Shown here one piece after another: positions 1 to 8,918 of a stretch of 64,000 bases of DNA. Each line of letters starts with the position of its first letter. Within the stretch, counting starts at the first letter, position 1. Source of the DNA: Pelagimonas phthalicica (GTDB taxonomy: Bacteria > Pseudomonadota > Alphaproteobacteria > Rhodobacterales > Rhodobacteraceae); contig NZ_SOAP01000001.1 of the NCBI RefSeq assembly GCF_004364805.1, positions 1,612,001 through 1,676,000 on the forward strand, read 5' to 3'. Position numbers and translations under genes: made by a program. The notes beneath the pieces were generated by a model. The model did not search any database, had not been told where the DNA came from, and saw only the letters and a list, made by a program, of their open reading frames with translations.

Positions 1-237
1 AGCCTTCAACCCGTGGATCTCGGCCAAGGCGTTACGCAATGCCGAATGATCCGAGGAGGGGTAACGATGCAGCTCATGCACGCAACGCTTGACCGCCTCC
101 TGCGCATCCGGGCTGGGCCCGAACGGGTTTTCATTCGAGCTCAGCTTGGTCACGTTTGACACACCTTCAAGCGAGGATTTCCCCCCGACATAAAGGTCAA
201 TTTCCATCACGCTGGCTTTGGCTTCGATCTGAGTCAT
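1..237 (-). CDS. hisC: Histidinol-phosphate aminotransferase, N-terminal part (cut by window edge)
   Basis: The minus-strand frame opens at an ATG at 237 and runs off the left edge, giving 79 residues. It contains [12 protein letters not shown], the N-terminal signature of HisC-type class I/II aminotransferases, followed by a VHELHRYP stretch typical of the family. HisC transfers the amino group between glutamate and imidazole-acetol phosphate in histidine synthesis, using PLP in the cytoplasm. The PLP lysine lies outside the window. Some HisC-like proteins act on aromatic amino acids, so the substrate is inferred. Confidence 0.8.
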   Translation of the reverse strand, partial: MTQIEAKASVMEIDLYVGGKSSLEGVSNVTKLSSNENPFGPSPDAQEAVKRCVHELHRYPSSDHSALRNALAEIHGLKA

Positions 238-480
238 ATCTGTCTCCTGTCGGGACCGTGTTACCTGCGCGCGCAGGTGGTGAAAAGTGGCAATGACAAA
301 GCCGGTCAATGGTGTCTCAAGCTATGGCAGAAAAACCGCGCTGAATTGACAATTGGCAATCTATCAACTCATTGAATTTACGCATTTAATGGAAGATTAC
401 AGCATCGTTTCTCGCAACGTTCGTTAAGTTAGGATCGTCATAACCAACCTATGCAAGTCACCAATCAAGCCAGATTTATA
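238..480. other. Intergenic region upstream of hisC, no gene seen
   Basis: This stretch between the hisC start and repeat copy A1 has no convincing reading frame on either strand. It is more AT-rich than its surroundings. A TTGAC-AATT-GGCAA sequence at 346-359 could be a -35 element on the plus strand or a degenerate FNR-type site, but nothing else supports either. Confidence 0.5.
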
Positions 481-530
481 CGCCCGAACGCATGGACGGA
501 CGGGCGCGAACCGGATTGCGTTCAATCCGG
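481..530 (+). repeat. Repeat family A, copy A1 (partial core)
   Basis: Two adjacent hairpins: CGCCCG (481-486) pairs with CGGGCG (501-506), and CCGGATTG (511-518) pairs with CAATCCGG (523-530) around a CGTT loop. The linker GCGCGAA between them matches copies A2 to A5. The copy lies just after the pncB stop codon. The second stem carries ATTG/CAAT where A3-A5 carry ATCG/CGAT, which is a compensatory change. Confidence 0.7.
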
Positions 531-547
531 GGCTTTTCGACGGGTTG

Positions 548-1840
548 TCAGACCACAACATCCATCGCCGCTTGATCTCCGACGCCAAACACCCGCTTAT
601 AGCGGGCAATTTCGGCCTCTGGGCCCATGGCTTTGTTCGGGTTGTCCGAAAGCTTGACCGTCGGATTGCCATTGGCGCGCACCGCCTTGCAGACCAGACT
701 GAACGGGGCCAACCCGTTATCCGGGGTCAGACCGCGAAAATCATTGGTCAACAAAGTGCCCCAGCCAAAGGACACCCGCACTCGGCCCGCAAACTGCTGA
801 TAAAGCTCGAGGATCTTGTTTTCATCCAACCCATCCGAGAAAATCACCAGCTTGTTGCGCGGGTCTTCGCCCCGGTCCTGCCACCATTTGATCGCCACTT
901 CGGCCCCGGTGGCCGGATCGCCGCTGTCGATGCGAATGCCAGTCCAGCCCGCGAGATAATCGGGCGCATTGCGCAGGAACCCTTCGGTGCCATAGGTGTC
1001 GGGCAGGATGATACGCAGATTGCCCTCATGCTCTTCGTGCCAATCGGCCAGAACGTCATAGGGGGCCTGCGCCAAAGCCGCGTCATCCTGCGCCAGCGCC
1101 GCATAGACCATGGGCAATTCATGGGCATTGGTGCCAATCGCCTCAAGATCGCGGTTCTTGGCAATAAGACAGTTTGAAGTGCCGACAAAGGCCGGCCCCA
1201 ACCCGTCCAGCATCGCCTGCACACACCAATCCTGCCAGAGGAACGAATGCCGGCGGCGGGTGCCAAAATCGGCAATCCGCAGCTCGGGCACTTCTCGCAG
1301 TTTTTCCACCTTTTCCCATAGCTTGGTCATGGCGCGGGCATACAGCACCTGCAGCTCGAACTTGCCCATCTGGTTCAGCACAGCGCGCCCGCGCAGCTCC
1401 ATCAACACCGCAAGCGCTGGAATTTCCCACAGCATGACCTCGGGCCAGCTGCCCTCGAATGTCAGCTCATACTGATCGCCAACGCGCTCCAAATGGTAAT
1501 CCGGCAGGCGCAGGTTTTCGAACCATTCCATGAAATCAGGGCGGAACATCTGCCGCTTGCCGTAAAACGTGTTGCCGCGCAGCCAGGTGCTTTCGCCACG
1601 GGTCAGCGAAAGGGAACGGATATGATCCAACTGCTCACGCAGCTCGCCCTCATCAATAAGATGGGCCAGGGGCACGGATGTAGAGCGGTTGATCAGGCTA
1701 AAGGTGACCTGCGTGTCGCGCTTGTTGCGGAACACCGATTGGCACATCAACAGCTTGTAGAAATCCGTGTCGATCAGCGAGCGCACAATCGGATCGATCT
1801 TCCATTTGTGGTTCCAGACACGTGTGGCGATATCGGTCAT
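548..1840 (-). CDS. pncB: Nicotinate phosphoribosyltransferase
   Basis: 430 residues, the normal length for bacterial PncB. It joins nicotinate to PRPP, coupled to ATP hydrolysis, to make nicotinate mononucleotide in NAD salvage. The N-terminus contains the family motif SLIDTDFYKLLM near residue 20, and later segments (FGTRRRHSFLWQ near residue 195, GTNAHELPM near 240, RIDSGDP near 308) match the phosphoribosyl- and substrate-binding regions. The start is the ATG at 1840. It is preceded by a family B element and followed by repeat A1. No other NAD gene is adjacent. Confidence 0.95.
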   Translation of the reverse strand: MTDIATRVWNHKWKIDPIVRSLIDTDFYKLLMCQSVFRNKRDTQVTFSLINRSTSVPLAHLIDEGELREQLDHIRSLSLTRGESTWLRGNTFYGKRQMFRPDFMEWFENLRLPDYHLERVGDQYELTFEGSWPEVMLWEIPALAVLMELRGRAVLNQMGKFELQVLYARAMTKLWEKVEKLREVPELRIADFGTRRRHSFLWQDWCVQAMLDGLGPAFVGTSNCLIAKNRDLEAIGTNAHELPMVYAALAQDDAALAQAPYDVLADWHEEHEGNLRIILPDTYGTEGFLRNAPDYLAGWTGIRIDSGDPATGAEVAIKWWQDRGEDPRNKLVIFSDGLDENKILELYQQFAGRVRVSFGWGTLLTNDFRGLTPDNGLAPFSLVCKAVRANGNPTVKLSDNPNKAMGPEAEIARYKRVFGVGDQAAMDVVV

Positions 1841-1920
1841 GGGCCGCTGAACTCCTCCGTTTCACCAAGGGGTTAAAGCAACAGCCCACGGGGAAAACAA
1901 CCCCGCCGCGACACAGCCAT

Positions 1921-1984
1921 GTTTCTTCTTGGTTCAAATATTCCGGGGGGAGTCGCCTCTGGCGACGGGGGGCAGCGCCCCCCG
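1921..1984 (-). terminator. Family B element B1 (two hairpins plus conserved tail) downstream of the Lrp gene
   Basis: On the minus strand this follows the Lrp stop codon: a GGGGGG(C)GCTGCCCCCC-type hairpin, a GTCGCC/GGCGAC hairpin, then a CCCCGGAATATTTGAACCAAG-like tail. The same three-part layout occurs at 11578-11644, 48281-48343 and 58561-58635. Its position after a stop codon suggests transcript-end function, but the tail is not a clean T-run. Confidence 0.55.
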
Positions 1985-2026
1985 CCCCGCCCGCGGCACG
2001 CGCCGATCGTCAGATCGTCCACCCGC

Positions 2027-2497
2027 TCAGACCGGCACCTCGGTCGCATATTTCACCCGGCTCAGGGCAAAGATGGTGTTGGTTGCCGCCACCGCCTCAT
2101 GCTCCAACACACGGCGCATCAGGATGTCTTCGAAATCGGCCATATCGCGCACCAGGAGATGCAGCAGGTAATCCCATTCGCCTGAGATTGAATAGGCGGT
2201 GACGATTGTCGGCTCCAGCTCAACCGCGCGTTTGAACCCGGCGCGCGTCTCGGCGTCCTGGGACTTCATCCGCACCTGGCAGAACACATCCATCTTGCGC
2301 CCGACCTTATGCGGATCAACCAGCCGGATTTGCGGGCCCAGAATGCCCGCCTCTTCCAGCGCGCGAATGCGGCGCCAGCAGGTGGCCGAAGACGAGCCGA
2401 CGCTATCCGCCAGATCCGCCATCGAGGTCGAGGCATCGCGTTGCAGCAATTCCAGAATGCGGCGGTCAAGATCGGTGATTTGGAAAGACTCTGTCAC
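2027..2497 (-). CDS. Lrp/AsnC family transcriptional regulator
   Basis: About 156 residues with the classic Lrp layout: an N-terminal helix-turn-helix (LDRRILELLQRDA, then SSATCWRRIRALEEAGIL) and a C-terminal RAM effector domain. I take the GTG at 2497 (protein begins VTESFQITDL); a TTG at 2518 would add seven residues. It is divergent from the fused indolepyruvate ferredoxin oxidoreductase with about 135 bp between. Lrp-type proteins often sense amino acids and regulate the adjacent catabolic gene, so control of 2632-6854 is a reasonable inference. A family B element follows its stop. Confidence 0.9.
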   Translation of the reverse strand: MTESFQITDLDRRILELLQRDASTSMADLADSVGSSSATCWRRIRALEEAGILGPQIRLVDPHKVGRKMDVFCQVRMKSQDAETRAGFKRAVELEPTIVTAYSISGEWDYLLHLLVRDMADFEDILMRRVLEHEAVAATNTIFALSRVKYATEVPV

Positions 2498-2631
2498 ATC
2501 AGACCCCAGATTGAACAATGCCCATCAAATCTACCCGAAAATCAATGCAATCTGAACAGCTTTTTCCACAAGACCCGCTACCCTATTCCCTCGCGCGGGC
2601 AGATAGCCCTTTGAGTTTTCAGAGGACCACC

Positions 2632-5600
2632 ATGACAGAGCAAACCCCGATCCTGGCCGATTACGAGCTGACAGATCGCTATACCAAAACCAAAGGCCGG
2701 GTGTTTTTGACCGGCACACAGGCGATTGTGCGTATCGCGCTGGATCAGGCGCGGCGGGATCGCGCCAATGGGTTGGATACGCGGGGCTATGTCTCGGGCT
2801 ATCGCGGCTCGCCAGTCGGCGGGATCGATCTGGAAATCGGCAACAATGCCAAGCTTGTGGCCGAGGCCGGGGTCGAATTTCTGCCCGCGGTGAACGAGGA
2901 ATTCGGCGCGACGCAAATGATTGGCACCCAGCAGGTGGAAACCGACCCGGACAAGACCTGCGAGGCCGTGTTTGGCCTTTGGTATGGCAAGGGGCCGGGG
3001 GTGGATCGCGCGGCGGATGCGTTGAAACACGGCAATGCCTATGGGTCGTCACCCAGGGGCGGTGTGCTGGTGGTGGCGGGGGATGATCATGGCTGTGTCA
3101 GCTCGTCCATGCCGCATCAATCCGACGTGGCCTTCATGAACTTTTTCATGCCCACGGTGAACCCAGCCAATGTGGCCGAGTTCCTGCCTTTCGCAGAATG
3201 GGGCTATGCCCTGTCGCGCTTCAGCGGCATGTGGGTTGGGTTCAAGGCGATTTCGGAGACGGTGGAAAGTGGCATGAGCTTTGATCTGCCCGCCGATCGC
3301 GACTTTATCAGTCCGGATTTTGCGATGCCCACCGATGGGCTGCATTACCGCTGGCCTGACCTGCCCGGCCCGCAGATCGAAGAGCGTATGGAGGCCAAGA
3401 AAAACGCCGTGCTGGCCTTTGCCCGCGCCAACCCGATTGACCGGGTGGAATGGGGGCACGCGGATGCGCGCTTTGGCATTGTCACCACAGGCAAATCCCA
3501 TCTGGATGTGCTTGAGGCGCTGCGCCTTCTGGGCATTGATCAGGCGCGCGCCGCTGAGCTGGGGCTGGATATCTACAAGGTTGGCATGGTCTGGCCGCTC
3601 GAAGATGTCGGCGCGCTGCAATTCGCCAGTGGCAAGCAAGAACTGCTGGTGATCGAGGAAAAGCGCGGGATTATCGAAAGCCAGCTCAAGGAATATTTCT
3701 ATGACTTTCCGGGTCAGAAACCGGATCGCATGGTCGGCAAACGTGATGAGCATGGCGAGCGGCTGATCCCCTGGACGCATGAGCTGGGCGCGGTAATGCT
3801 GGCCAAGATCATCGCGGCGCGGCTGGATTTGAACTTTGGTCTGGGCCTGTCGGAACAGGCGCAAGACATCGTGCCAGCGCCCAAGCTGATCAATGTCGAA
3901 GGCGCAGCCCGCACGCCTTATTTCTGTTCCGGCTGCCCGCATAATAGCTCGACCAAGGTGCCCGAAGGCAGTCAGGCCATGGCCGGGATTGGCTGTCATT
4001 TCATGGCGAGCTGGATGAACCGCAACACCACCTCGCTGATCCAGATGGGCGGCGAGGGGGTGAACTGGGTTGCGCGCTCAAAATTCAATGGAAACAAGCA
4101 CGTGTTCCAGAACCTCGGCGAAGGCACCTATTACCATTCCGGATCGCTCGCCGTGCGCCAAGCCATCGCCTCGGGCGCGAATATCACCTATAAGATCCTG
4201 TTCAACGACGCGGTCGCCATGACCGGGGGGCAGACTGTGGACGGCCCGATTGAGGTACATGGCATTGCCAAATCCATGGTGGCTGAGGGGGCAAAGAAAG
4301 TCGTCGTGGTCTCGGATCAGCCCGAGCAATTCCAGCGCAGCGATTTCCCGGTGGGGGTGGAGATTTTGCACCGATCCGAACTGGACCGGGTGCAGCGCGA
4401 GTTGCGCGAGATCCCCGGCACCACGGTGCTGATCTATCAACAGACCTGCGCCACGGAAAAGCGCCGCCTCCGCAAGCGTGGCAAACTGGAAGACCCCAAG
4501 AAATTCGCCGTAATCAACCCGCTGGTCTGCGAAGGCTGCGGCGATTGCAGCGTGGAAAGCAACTGTCTGAGTGTTGAGCCGCTGGAGACCGAGTTTGGCC
4601 GCAAGCGCAAGATCAACCTCAACAGCTGTAACAAGGATTTCACCTGTGTGAACGGCTTTTGCCCATCCTTTGTGACGGTCGAGGGCGGCACGCTGAAAAA
4701 GCCCAGCGCGGAAACGAATAGCGCGGTGCTGAAACGCCTGTCGCTGGAGTTGACCGCGCCCGCCTTGCCCGGGTTGAACAAGCCTTATGACATTCTAGTC
4801 ACCGGGGTTGGCGGCACCGGGGTTGTCACGGTTGGTCAGTTGATCGCCATGGGTGCCAATCTGGAAAAGAAAGGCGCGAGCGTGCTGGATTTCATGGGCT
4901 TTGCGCAGAAATTCGGCCCTGTTCTGAGCTATATCCGCATGGGCGCAACCGAAGGCTCGGTCAATCAGGCCCGCACCGAACCAAGCTCGGCCGATGCGCT
5001 GATTGGCTGTGATTTGGTGGTGAGTTCGTCACCCAAAGCCTCTGCCACCTATCGCAAGGGGCACACAAAGGCGGTTGTTAACACCGCGCTGATGCCGACG
5101 GGCGATTTCACCCGCAACCGCGACGCGGATTTGCGCGCCGCGGATCGCGTGCAGCGCATTGCCGACGGGGTTGGCGAGGGTTTGCAATCACTGGATGCCA
5201 ATGCGCTGAGCGAGGCACTGATGGGCGATACGGTTTATGCCAATGTGCTGATGCTGGGCGCGGCCTGGCAGGCGGGTCTGGTGCCGGTCGGGTTTGAGGC
5301 GCTGATGCGCGCGATTGAGCTGAACGGGGTCAAGCCCGAGCAGAACAAACAGGCCTTTGCCTGGGGGCGCTTGGTTGTCGCCGCGCCCGACAAGGTCGCG
5401 CGCGTCTCCAACCTGCCCGAAGCGCCGGTGCAAAGCCTGGATGAGCTGATCGCGCGGCGGGTGGCGTTTTTGAGCGATTACCAAAACAGCCGCTGGGCGC
5501 AAAGCTATCGTGACGAGGTAAGCCGCGTCATGGAGGCTGAGCGGCGTGTGATGGGTAACGCGGGGCTTTTGTCAGAGGCGGTGGCGCGCGCCTTGTTCAA

Positions 5601-6069
5601 GCTCATGTCCTATAAAGACGAATACGAGGTGGCGCGCCTGCATCTGGAAACCGGTTTCCTTGACGGGTTGAAGGACCGGTTTGAGGGGGATTTCACCGTG
5701 AAGCACCACTTGGCCCCGCCTTTGCTGGGTGGCAAGCTGGATGCGCGCGGACGCCCGGTGAAACGCGCCTTTGGGCCGTGGGTGCGGGTTGGGTTCCGTG
5801 TCTTGGCGCGGATGAAAGGGCTGCGCGGCGGGGCGTTTGATGTCTTTGGCAAAACCGCGGAACGGCGAATGGAGCGCGAACTAATTGCCGAGTATCGCGA
5901 CCTTGTGTTGCGGCTGACAGATGGGCTGAGCGCCGCTAATCATGCAGAGGCAGCCCGGATTGCCGGGCTGGTGATGCAGGTGCGCGGCTTTGGCCCGGTC
6001 AAGGAGGAGGCAGTGGCTAAGGTGCGCGCGCAGATTGCAAAGGCGATGACAGGTTATGAGGGGGCATAA
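2632..6069 (+). CDS. Indolepyruvate ferredoxin oxidoreductase, fused alpha/beta/gamma form
   Basis: 1145 residues. The enzyme oxidatively decarboxylates aryl-pyruvates (transamination products of aromatic, perhaps branched-chain, amino acids) to acyl-CoA with ferredoxin as acceptor. The N-terminal pyrimidine-binding part of the TPP enzyme comes first. The TPP-pyrophosphate domain follows near residues 430-600 (GCPHNSSTKVPEG, MGGEGVNW), then a cysteine-rich Fe-S segment near 630-680 (CEGCGDC, SCNKDFTC, CVNGFC), then a gamma domain from about 724 (GVGGTGVVTVGQL). The start is the ATG at 2632 (MTEQTPIL) with AGAGGA upstream; an in-frame ATG at 2518 is less likely. Its stop overlaps the next start (TAATG), so the two are probably co-translated. 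Confidence 0.92.
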   Translation: MTEQTPILADYELTDRYTKTKGRVFLTGTQAIVRIALDQARRDRANGLDTRGYVSGYRGSPVGGIDLEIGNNAKLVAEAGVEFLPAVNEEFGATQMIGTQQVETDPDKTCEAVFGLWYGKGPGVDRAADALKHGNAYGSSPRGGVLVVAGDDHGCVSSSMPHQSDVAFMNFFMPTVNPANVAEFLPFAEWGYALSRFSGMWVGFKAISETVESGMSFDLPADRDFISPDFAMPTDGLHYRWPDLPGPQIEERMEAKKNAVLAFARANPIDRVEWGHADARFGIVTTGKSHLDVLEALRLLGIDQARAAELGLDIYKVGMVWPLEDVGALQFASGKQELLVIEEKRGIIESQLKEYFYDFPGQKPDRMVGKRDEHGERLIPWTHELGAVMLAKIIAARLDLNFGLGLSEQAQDIVPAPKLINVEGAARTPYFCSGCPHNSSTKVPEGSQAMAGIGCHFMASWMNRNTTSLIQMGGEGVNWVARSKFNGNKHVFQNLGEGTYYHSGSLAVRQAIASGANITYKILFNDAVAMTGGQTVDGPIEVHGIAKSMVAEGAKKVVVVSDQPEQFQRSDFPVGVEILHRSELDRVQRELREIPGTTVLIYQQTCATEKRRLRKRGKLEDPKKFAVINPLVCEGCGDCSVESNCLSVEPLETEFGRKRKINLNSCNKDFTCVNGFCPSFVTVEGGTLKKPSAETNSAVLKRLSLELTAPALPGLNKPYDILVTGVGGTGVVTVGQLIAMGANLEKKGASVLDFMGFAQKFGPVLSYIRMGATEGSVNQARTEPSSADALIGCDLVVSSSPKASATYRKGHTKAVVNTALMPTGDFTRNRDADLRAADRVQRIADGVGEGLQSLDANALSEALMGDTVYANVLMLGAAWQAGLVPVGFEALMRAIELNGVKPEQNKQAFAWGRLVVAAPDKVARVSNLPEAPVQSLDELIARRVAFLSDYQNSRWAQSYRDEVSRVMEAERRVMGNAGLLSEAVARALFKLMSYKDEYEVARLHLETGFLDGLKDRFEGDFTVKHHLAPPLLGGKLDARGRPVKRAFGPWVRVGFRVLARMKGLRGGAFDVFGKTAERRMERELIAEYRDLVLRLTDGLSAANHAEAARIAGLVMQVRGFGPVKEEAVAKVRAQIAKAMTGYEGA

Positions 6070-6854
6070 TGTCGGATACGATCAAGGTTGCGGATCACGG
6101 AGCTTGGGCAGAGATCACCCTGAACCGTCCGGACAAGCTGAATTCGTTTAACGAAGAGATGCATTATGCGTTGCGCGCGGCGTTGGAGGCCGCGCGGGAT
6201 GGCGGCAAGCGGGCGGTTTTGCTGACCGGTGCCGGGCGCGGTTTTTGCGCCGGGCAGGATCTGGGGGACCGTGACCCATCCAAGATGGCGGGCATGCCGG
6301 ATCTGGGCAAAACCGTGCGGGATTTCTATGCGCCGCTGGTGCGCTTGATCCGGTCGCTGGAATTCCCGGTGGTCTGCGCGGTGAATGGCGTGGCGGCGGG
6401 GGCCGGGGCCAATCTGGCGCTGGCGGCGGATATTGTGCTGGCCGGACACAGCGCGAAATTCATCCAGAGTTTCGCCAAGGTCGGGTTGATCCCGGATACT
6501 GGCGGCAGCTGGCATTTGCCGCATCTGGTGGGGGAAGCGCGGGCCAAGGGGCTGGCGCTGACCGGAATGTCTTTGCCCGCTGAAAAAGCCGCTGAATGGG
6601 GATTGATCTGGCAGGCGCTGCCGGATGAGGATCTGATGGCAGAGGCGCGCAAGCTGACCGAAGGGCTGGCACATGGGCCGACTTTGGGGCTGGGCCTGTC
6701 CAAGATGTGCATCCAACAGGCGGCAACGGCAAGCCTGAGCGATCATCTGGAGACCGAAGCCGACGCCATGAAAACCTGCGGCGAAAGCGATGATTACGCC
6801 GAGGGCGTGGCGAGCTTTCTGGAAAAGCGCAAGCCGGTGTTCAAGGGGTCGTGA
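6069..6854 (+). CDS. Enoyl-CoA hydratase/isomerase family protein (PaaG-like)
   Basis: 261 residues of the crotonase fold. The oxyanion-hole segments are visible: GAGRGFCAGQDL near residue 55 and NGVAAGAGANLALAADI near 100. The Asp in GQDL resembles PaaG, the ring-epoxide isomerase of phenylacetyl-CoA catabolism. Translation overlaps the indolepyruvate oxidoreductase by one base, suggesting a shared aromatic amino acid route (aryl-pyruvate to arylacetyl-CoA and onward). No other paa genes are here, so the exact substrate is inferred. The 3' end overlaps the convergent VOC gene by 14 bp. Confidence 0.85.
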   Translation: MSDTIKVADHGAWAEITLNRPDKLNSFNEEMHYALRAALEAARDGGKRAVLLTGAGRGFCAGQDLGDRDPSKMAGMPDLGKTVRDFYAPLVRLIRSLEFPVVCAVNGVAAGAGANLALAADIVLAGHSAKFIQSFAKVGLIPDTGGSWHLPHLVGEARAKGLALTGMSLPAEKAAEWGLIWQALPDEDLMAEARKLTEGLAHGPTLGLGLSKMCIQQAATASLSDHLETEADAMKTCGESDDYAEGVASFLEKRKPVFKGS

Positions 6855-7233
6855 CCTCGTAGAGTTCCAGGGGCAACCCGTCGGGATCGGCGAAAAAGGT
6901 AAAACGCGCATCGGTGTAAGGGTCGATCCGGATCGGTTCGACCTCGACCTGGGCGGCGGTCAGATGGGCTATGACCGCGTCGATATCCTCCACCGCAAAG
7001 GCCAGATGGCGCAGCCCCTGCGCCTCGGGGCGTGTGGGGCGTTTGGGTGCATCGGGAAAGGAAAACAGCTCGATCTGGCTGCCATCTGGCAGGGCGAGAT
7101 CAAGCTTCCAGCTGTCCCGCTCGGCCCGGTGGTTCTCGGCTAGGATCTTGAGTCCGAGCGTTTCGGTATAGAACTGTTTGGAACGCGCGTAATCGGCACA
7201 GATGATGGCAGCGTGATGGAGACGGGGCAGCAT
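6841..7233 (-). CDS. VOC (glyoxalase/bleomycin-resistance) family protein
   Basis: 130 residues, one vicinal-oxygen-chelate unit of two beta-alpha-beta modules. It opens LHHAAIICADYARSKQFY, has GLRHLAFAVEDIDAVI in the middle and ends with the metal-ligand strand DPDGLPLELYEV. It resembles the small GloA2/YaeR group. Known VOC activities range from lactoylglutathione lyase to ring-cleaving dioxygenase, so no substrate is assigned. It overlaps the end of the convergent enoyl-CoA hydratase gene. Confidence 0.85.
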   Translation of the reverse strand: MLPRLHHAAIICADYARSKQFYTETLGLKILAENHRAERDSWKLDLALPDGSQIELFSFPDAPKRPTRPEAQGLRHLAFAVEDIDAVIAHLTAAQVEVEPIRIDPYTDARFTFFADPDGLPLELYEVTTP

Positions 7234-7274
7234 GGGGCGACCCTAACAGGGGGGCAGGAAAGCGCAATGCCGGG

Positions 7275-7354
7275 TTCGCATCCGCCGTATTGCCGAAGGC
7301 AAACCTTTGGTTTTACGGGCGGGTCGGGTGCGAAACGGATTGCGGGCAATCCGG
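7275..7354 (+). repeat. Repeat family A, copy A2 (partial core, long-loop subtype)
   Basis: Outer stem TTCGCATCCG (7275-7284) with CGGGTGCGAA (7325-7334), then the second hairpin CGGATTG (7336-7342) with CAATCCG (7347-7353). The loop of the outer stem holds TTGCCGAAGGCAAACC and ACGGGCGGGTC, shared almost exactly with copy A4 at 36204-36243. It lies immediately beyond the nirN stop codon. GCA/TGC replaces GCG/CGC in the outer stem, so pairing is kept. Confidence 0.75.
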
Positions 7355-7362
7355 GAATTGCC

Positions 7363-8907
7363 TCAGTGACTTGTCCCTTCCTCAAAAGTAATCTTGTTCC
7401 AGACGTTGTATTTGCCCGACGGTTTGCGCATCGGCAGGCGTTTGACGATTTCGAGCGTCTCGGCGTCATAGACCAGCACCTCGCCCTCATCTTCCCACAC
7501 CGAAACCAGCGCGTGACTGCCATCCTTGGTGAATTCCACATGGGCCACAGTGGCACCGGGCACAGGGCGCATGGATTTCACGATCTCAAGCGTCTCTTTG
7601 TCGATGATATGCATCACGTCCTTGTTGGGACCAAAAAACACATCCGCCCAGACATATTTGGAGTTCTTGTGGCTGCGCATAAAGAAACCGGGGCCTTGGG
7701 TCGGGATAGTTTTCACGGTTTCCCAAGTCTGCATATCGATCACCGAGATGGTCGCGTCCTTGAGGTGTGGGGTGGCCATGACCGTTGTATCCCCATGCTG
7801 CCAGGTGATACCGGAGCCCAGATGCGGCATGCCTTTGAGCGCGAGATCAGCCACCTTTTGACCGATAACAAGGTCAATGACCAAGCCATCCTCGCCTTTG
7901 CGCGAGGCCCCCATGACGTGTTCGTAAGCCTGATCAAAGAAGAAATCATCGAGGTAATCCGGCGTCGTGATGCGGCGGATCGGGAATTTGGTGTCTTGGG
8001 GCACGGGGCCTTCGATCTTCCAATCATGGGCGAGGCCACCGCCGAAATAGTTCATATCGGGATATGTCGCGTACGACACCTCCCAGATCTCCGGCACATC
8101 CTTGAGCGCCAGCACGAAACTGTCGCGCGGCGGGGCCTGATAGACGGCAGAAACGCGCGAGGGCGTGCCATCTTTGCCCTTGATCTCATGCACTTCGGCA
8201 ACGGACAGGTCTTCGGTCGACAGGATGGTCAGCGTGTTGGGCAGATAATTGGCCACGGCGAGCCATTTGCCATCGCCGCTCATCGCAATGTTGCGGCTGT
8301 TGAGACCAGCGCGCACGCGACCCACCTGTTGCAACGCCCAGATGTCATATTTCTGCACCCAGCCGTCGCGCGACATGATGAAAACAAAGCGGCCATTGGG
8401 GTCGAATTTCGGCCCACCATGCACGGCAAAGGGCGTGGCGAAACGGTCGAGCACCTCAAAGGTGTCGCCATCCAGCACCGAGACATGATGATCGCCGGTT
8501 TCCACGGCAAGGGTGATGTTCATCGGGTCCGAGGCCCAGATCGGAGCGTCGACGGGCGTGTAATCTTCGTCCAGCACGCGGCTGGCCATGATCTGCTCTT
8601 CACCCCATGGCGGCACGGCCTCAAGCGGGGTTTTGAGATAGGTTGCGAGTTCGGCAATGGCTGCGTCGCTGAGATCTTCGGCAAAGCCGGGCATCTGCGT
8701 GGTGACGCGCCCGTCGCGGATTACCGCCTCGACCTTGGGGCCGCGCATGCGTTTCAGGGTCTGCGGGATCAGCGCCGGGCCGGTGCCGCCAAGGCGGTTG
8801 GCATCATGACAATCGGCGCAGAATTCCAGATAATTGGCGCGCGGGTCGGCTTGGGCGGCCCCCATGGCAAGGGTCGCAGCTATGACAAGCGAGAGAGTTC
8901 GGATCAT
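7363..8907 (-). CDS. nirN: NirN: cytochrome c / d1-type haem protein of haem d1 maturation
   Basis: 514 residues. A signal peptide (MIRTLSLVIAATLAMGAAQA) is followed by a cytochrome c domain with CADCH at residues 30-34 and then a long eight-bladed-propeller domain like that of cytochrome cd1. NirN is a periplasmic NirS paralogue that carries out the last step of haem d1 formation in known denitrifiers. It is distinguished from NirS by its place at the end of the nirECF series and by its sequence. The ATG at 8907 with AAAGGACAG upstream is preferred to a TTG at 8922. The start lies 11 bp past the nirF stop, so it is operonic with nirECF. Confidence 0.88.
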   Translation of the reverse strand: MIRTLSLVIAATLAMGAAQADPRANYLEFCADCHDANRLGGTGPALIPQTLKRMRGPKVEAVIRDGRVTTQMPGFAEDLSDAAIAELATYLKTPLEAVPPWGEEQIMASRVLDEDYTPVDAPIWASDPMNITLAVETGDHHVSVLDGDTFEVLDRFATPFAVHGGPKFDPNGRFVFIMSRDGWVQKYDIWALQQVGRVRAGLNSRNIAMSGDGKWLAVANYLPNTLTILSTEDLSVAEVHEIKGKDGTPSRVSAVYQAPPRDSFVLALKDVPEIWEVSYATYPDMNYFGGGLAHDWKIEGPVPQDTKFPIRRITTPDYLDDFFFDQAYEHVMGASRKGEDGLVIDLVIGQKVADLALKGMPHLGSGITWQHGDTTVMATPHLKDATISVIDMQTWETVKTIPTQGPGFFMRSHKNSKYVWADVFFGPNKDVMHIIDKETLEIVKSMRPVPGATVAHVEFTKDGSHALVSVWEDEGEVLVYDAETLEIVKRLPMRKPSGKYNVWNKITFEEGTSH

Positions 8908-8918
8908 AACCTGTCCTT

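Noticed and set aside
346-359. TTGAC-AATT-GGCAA as an FNR/Nnr site upstream of hisC
   Set aside because: The right half has a mismatch at a key base, and hisC is not expected to be under oxygen control; it is more likely part of a promoter or chance.
545-1177. Long plus-strand frame over pncB
   Set aside because: It lies opposite a clear pncB frame and reads as the complement of conserved codons. Similar long shadows over nirN, aspS, nirS and others were left out for the same reason.
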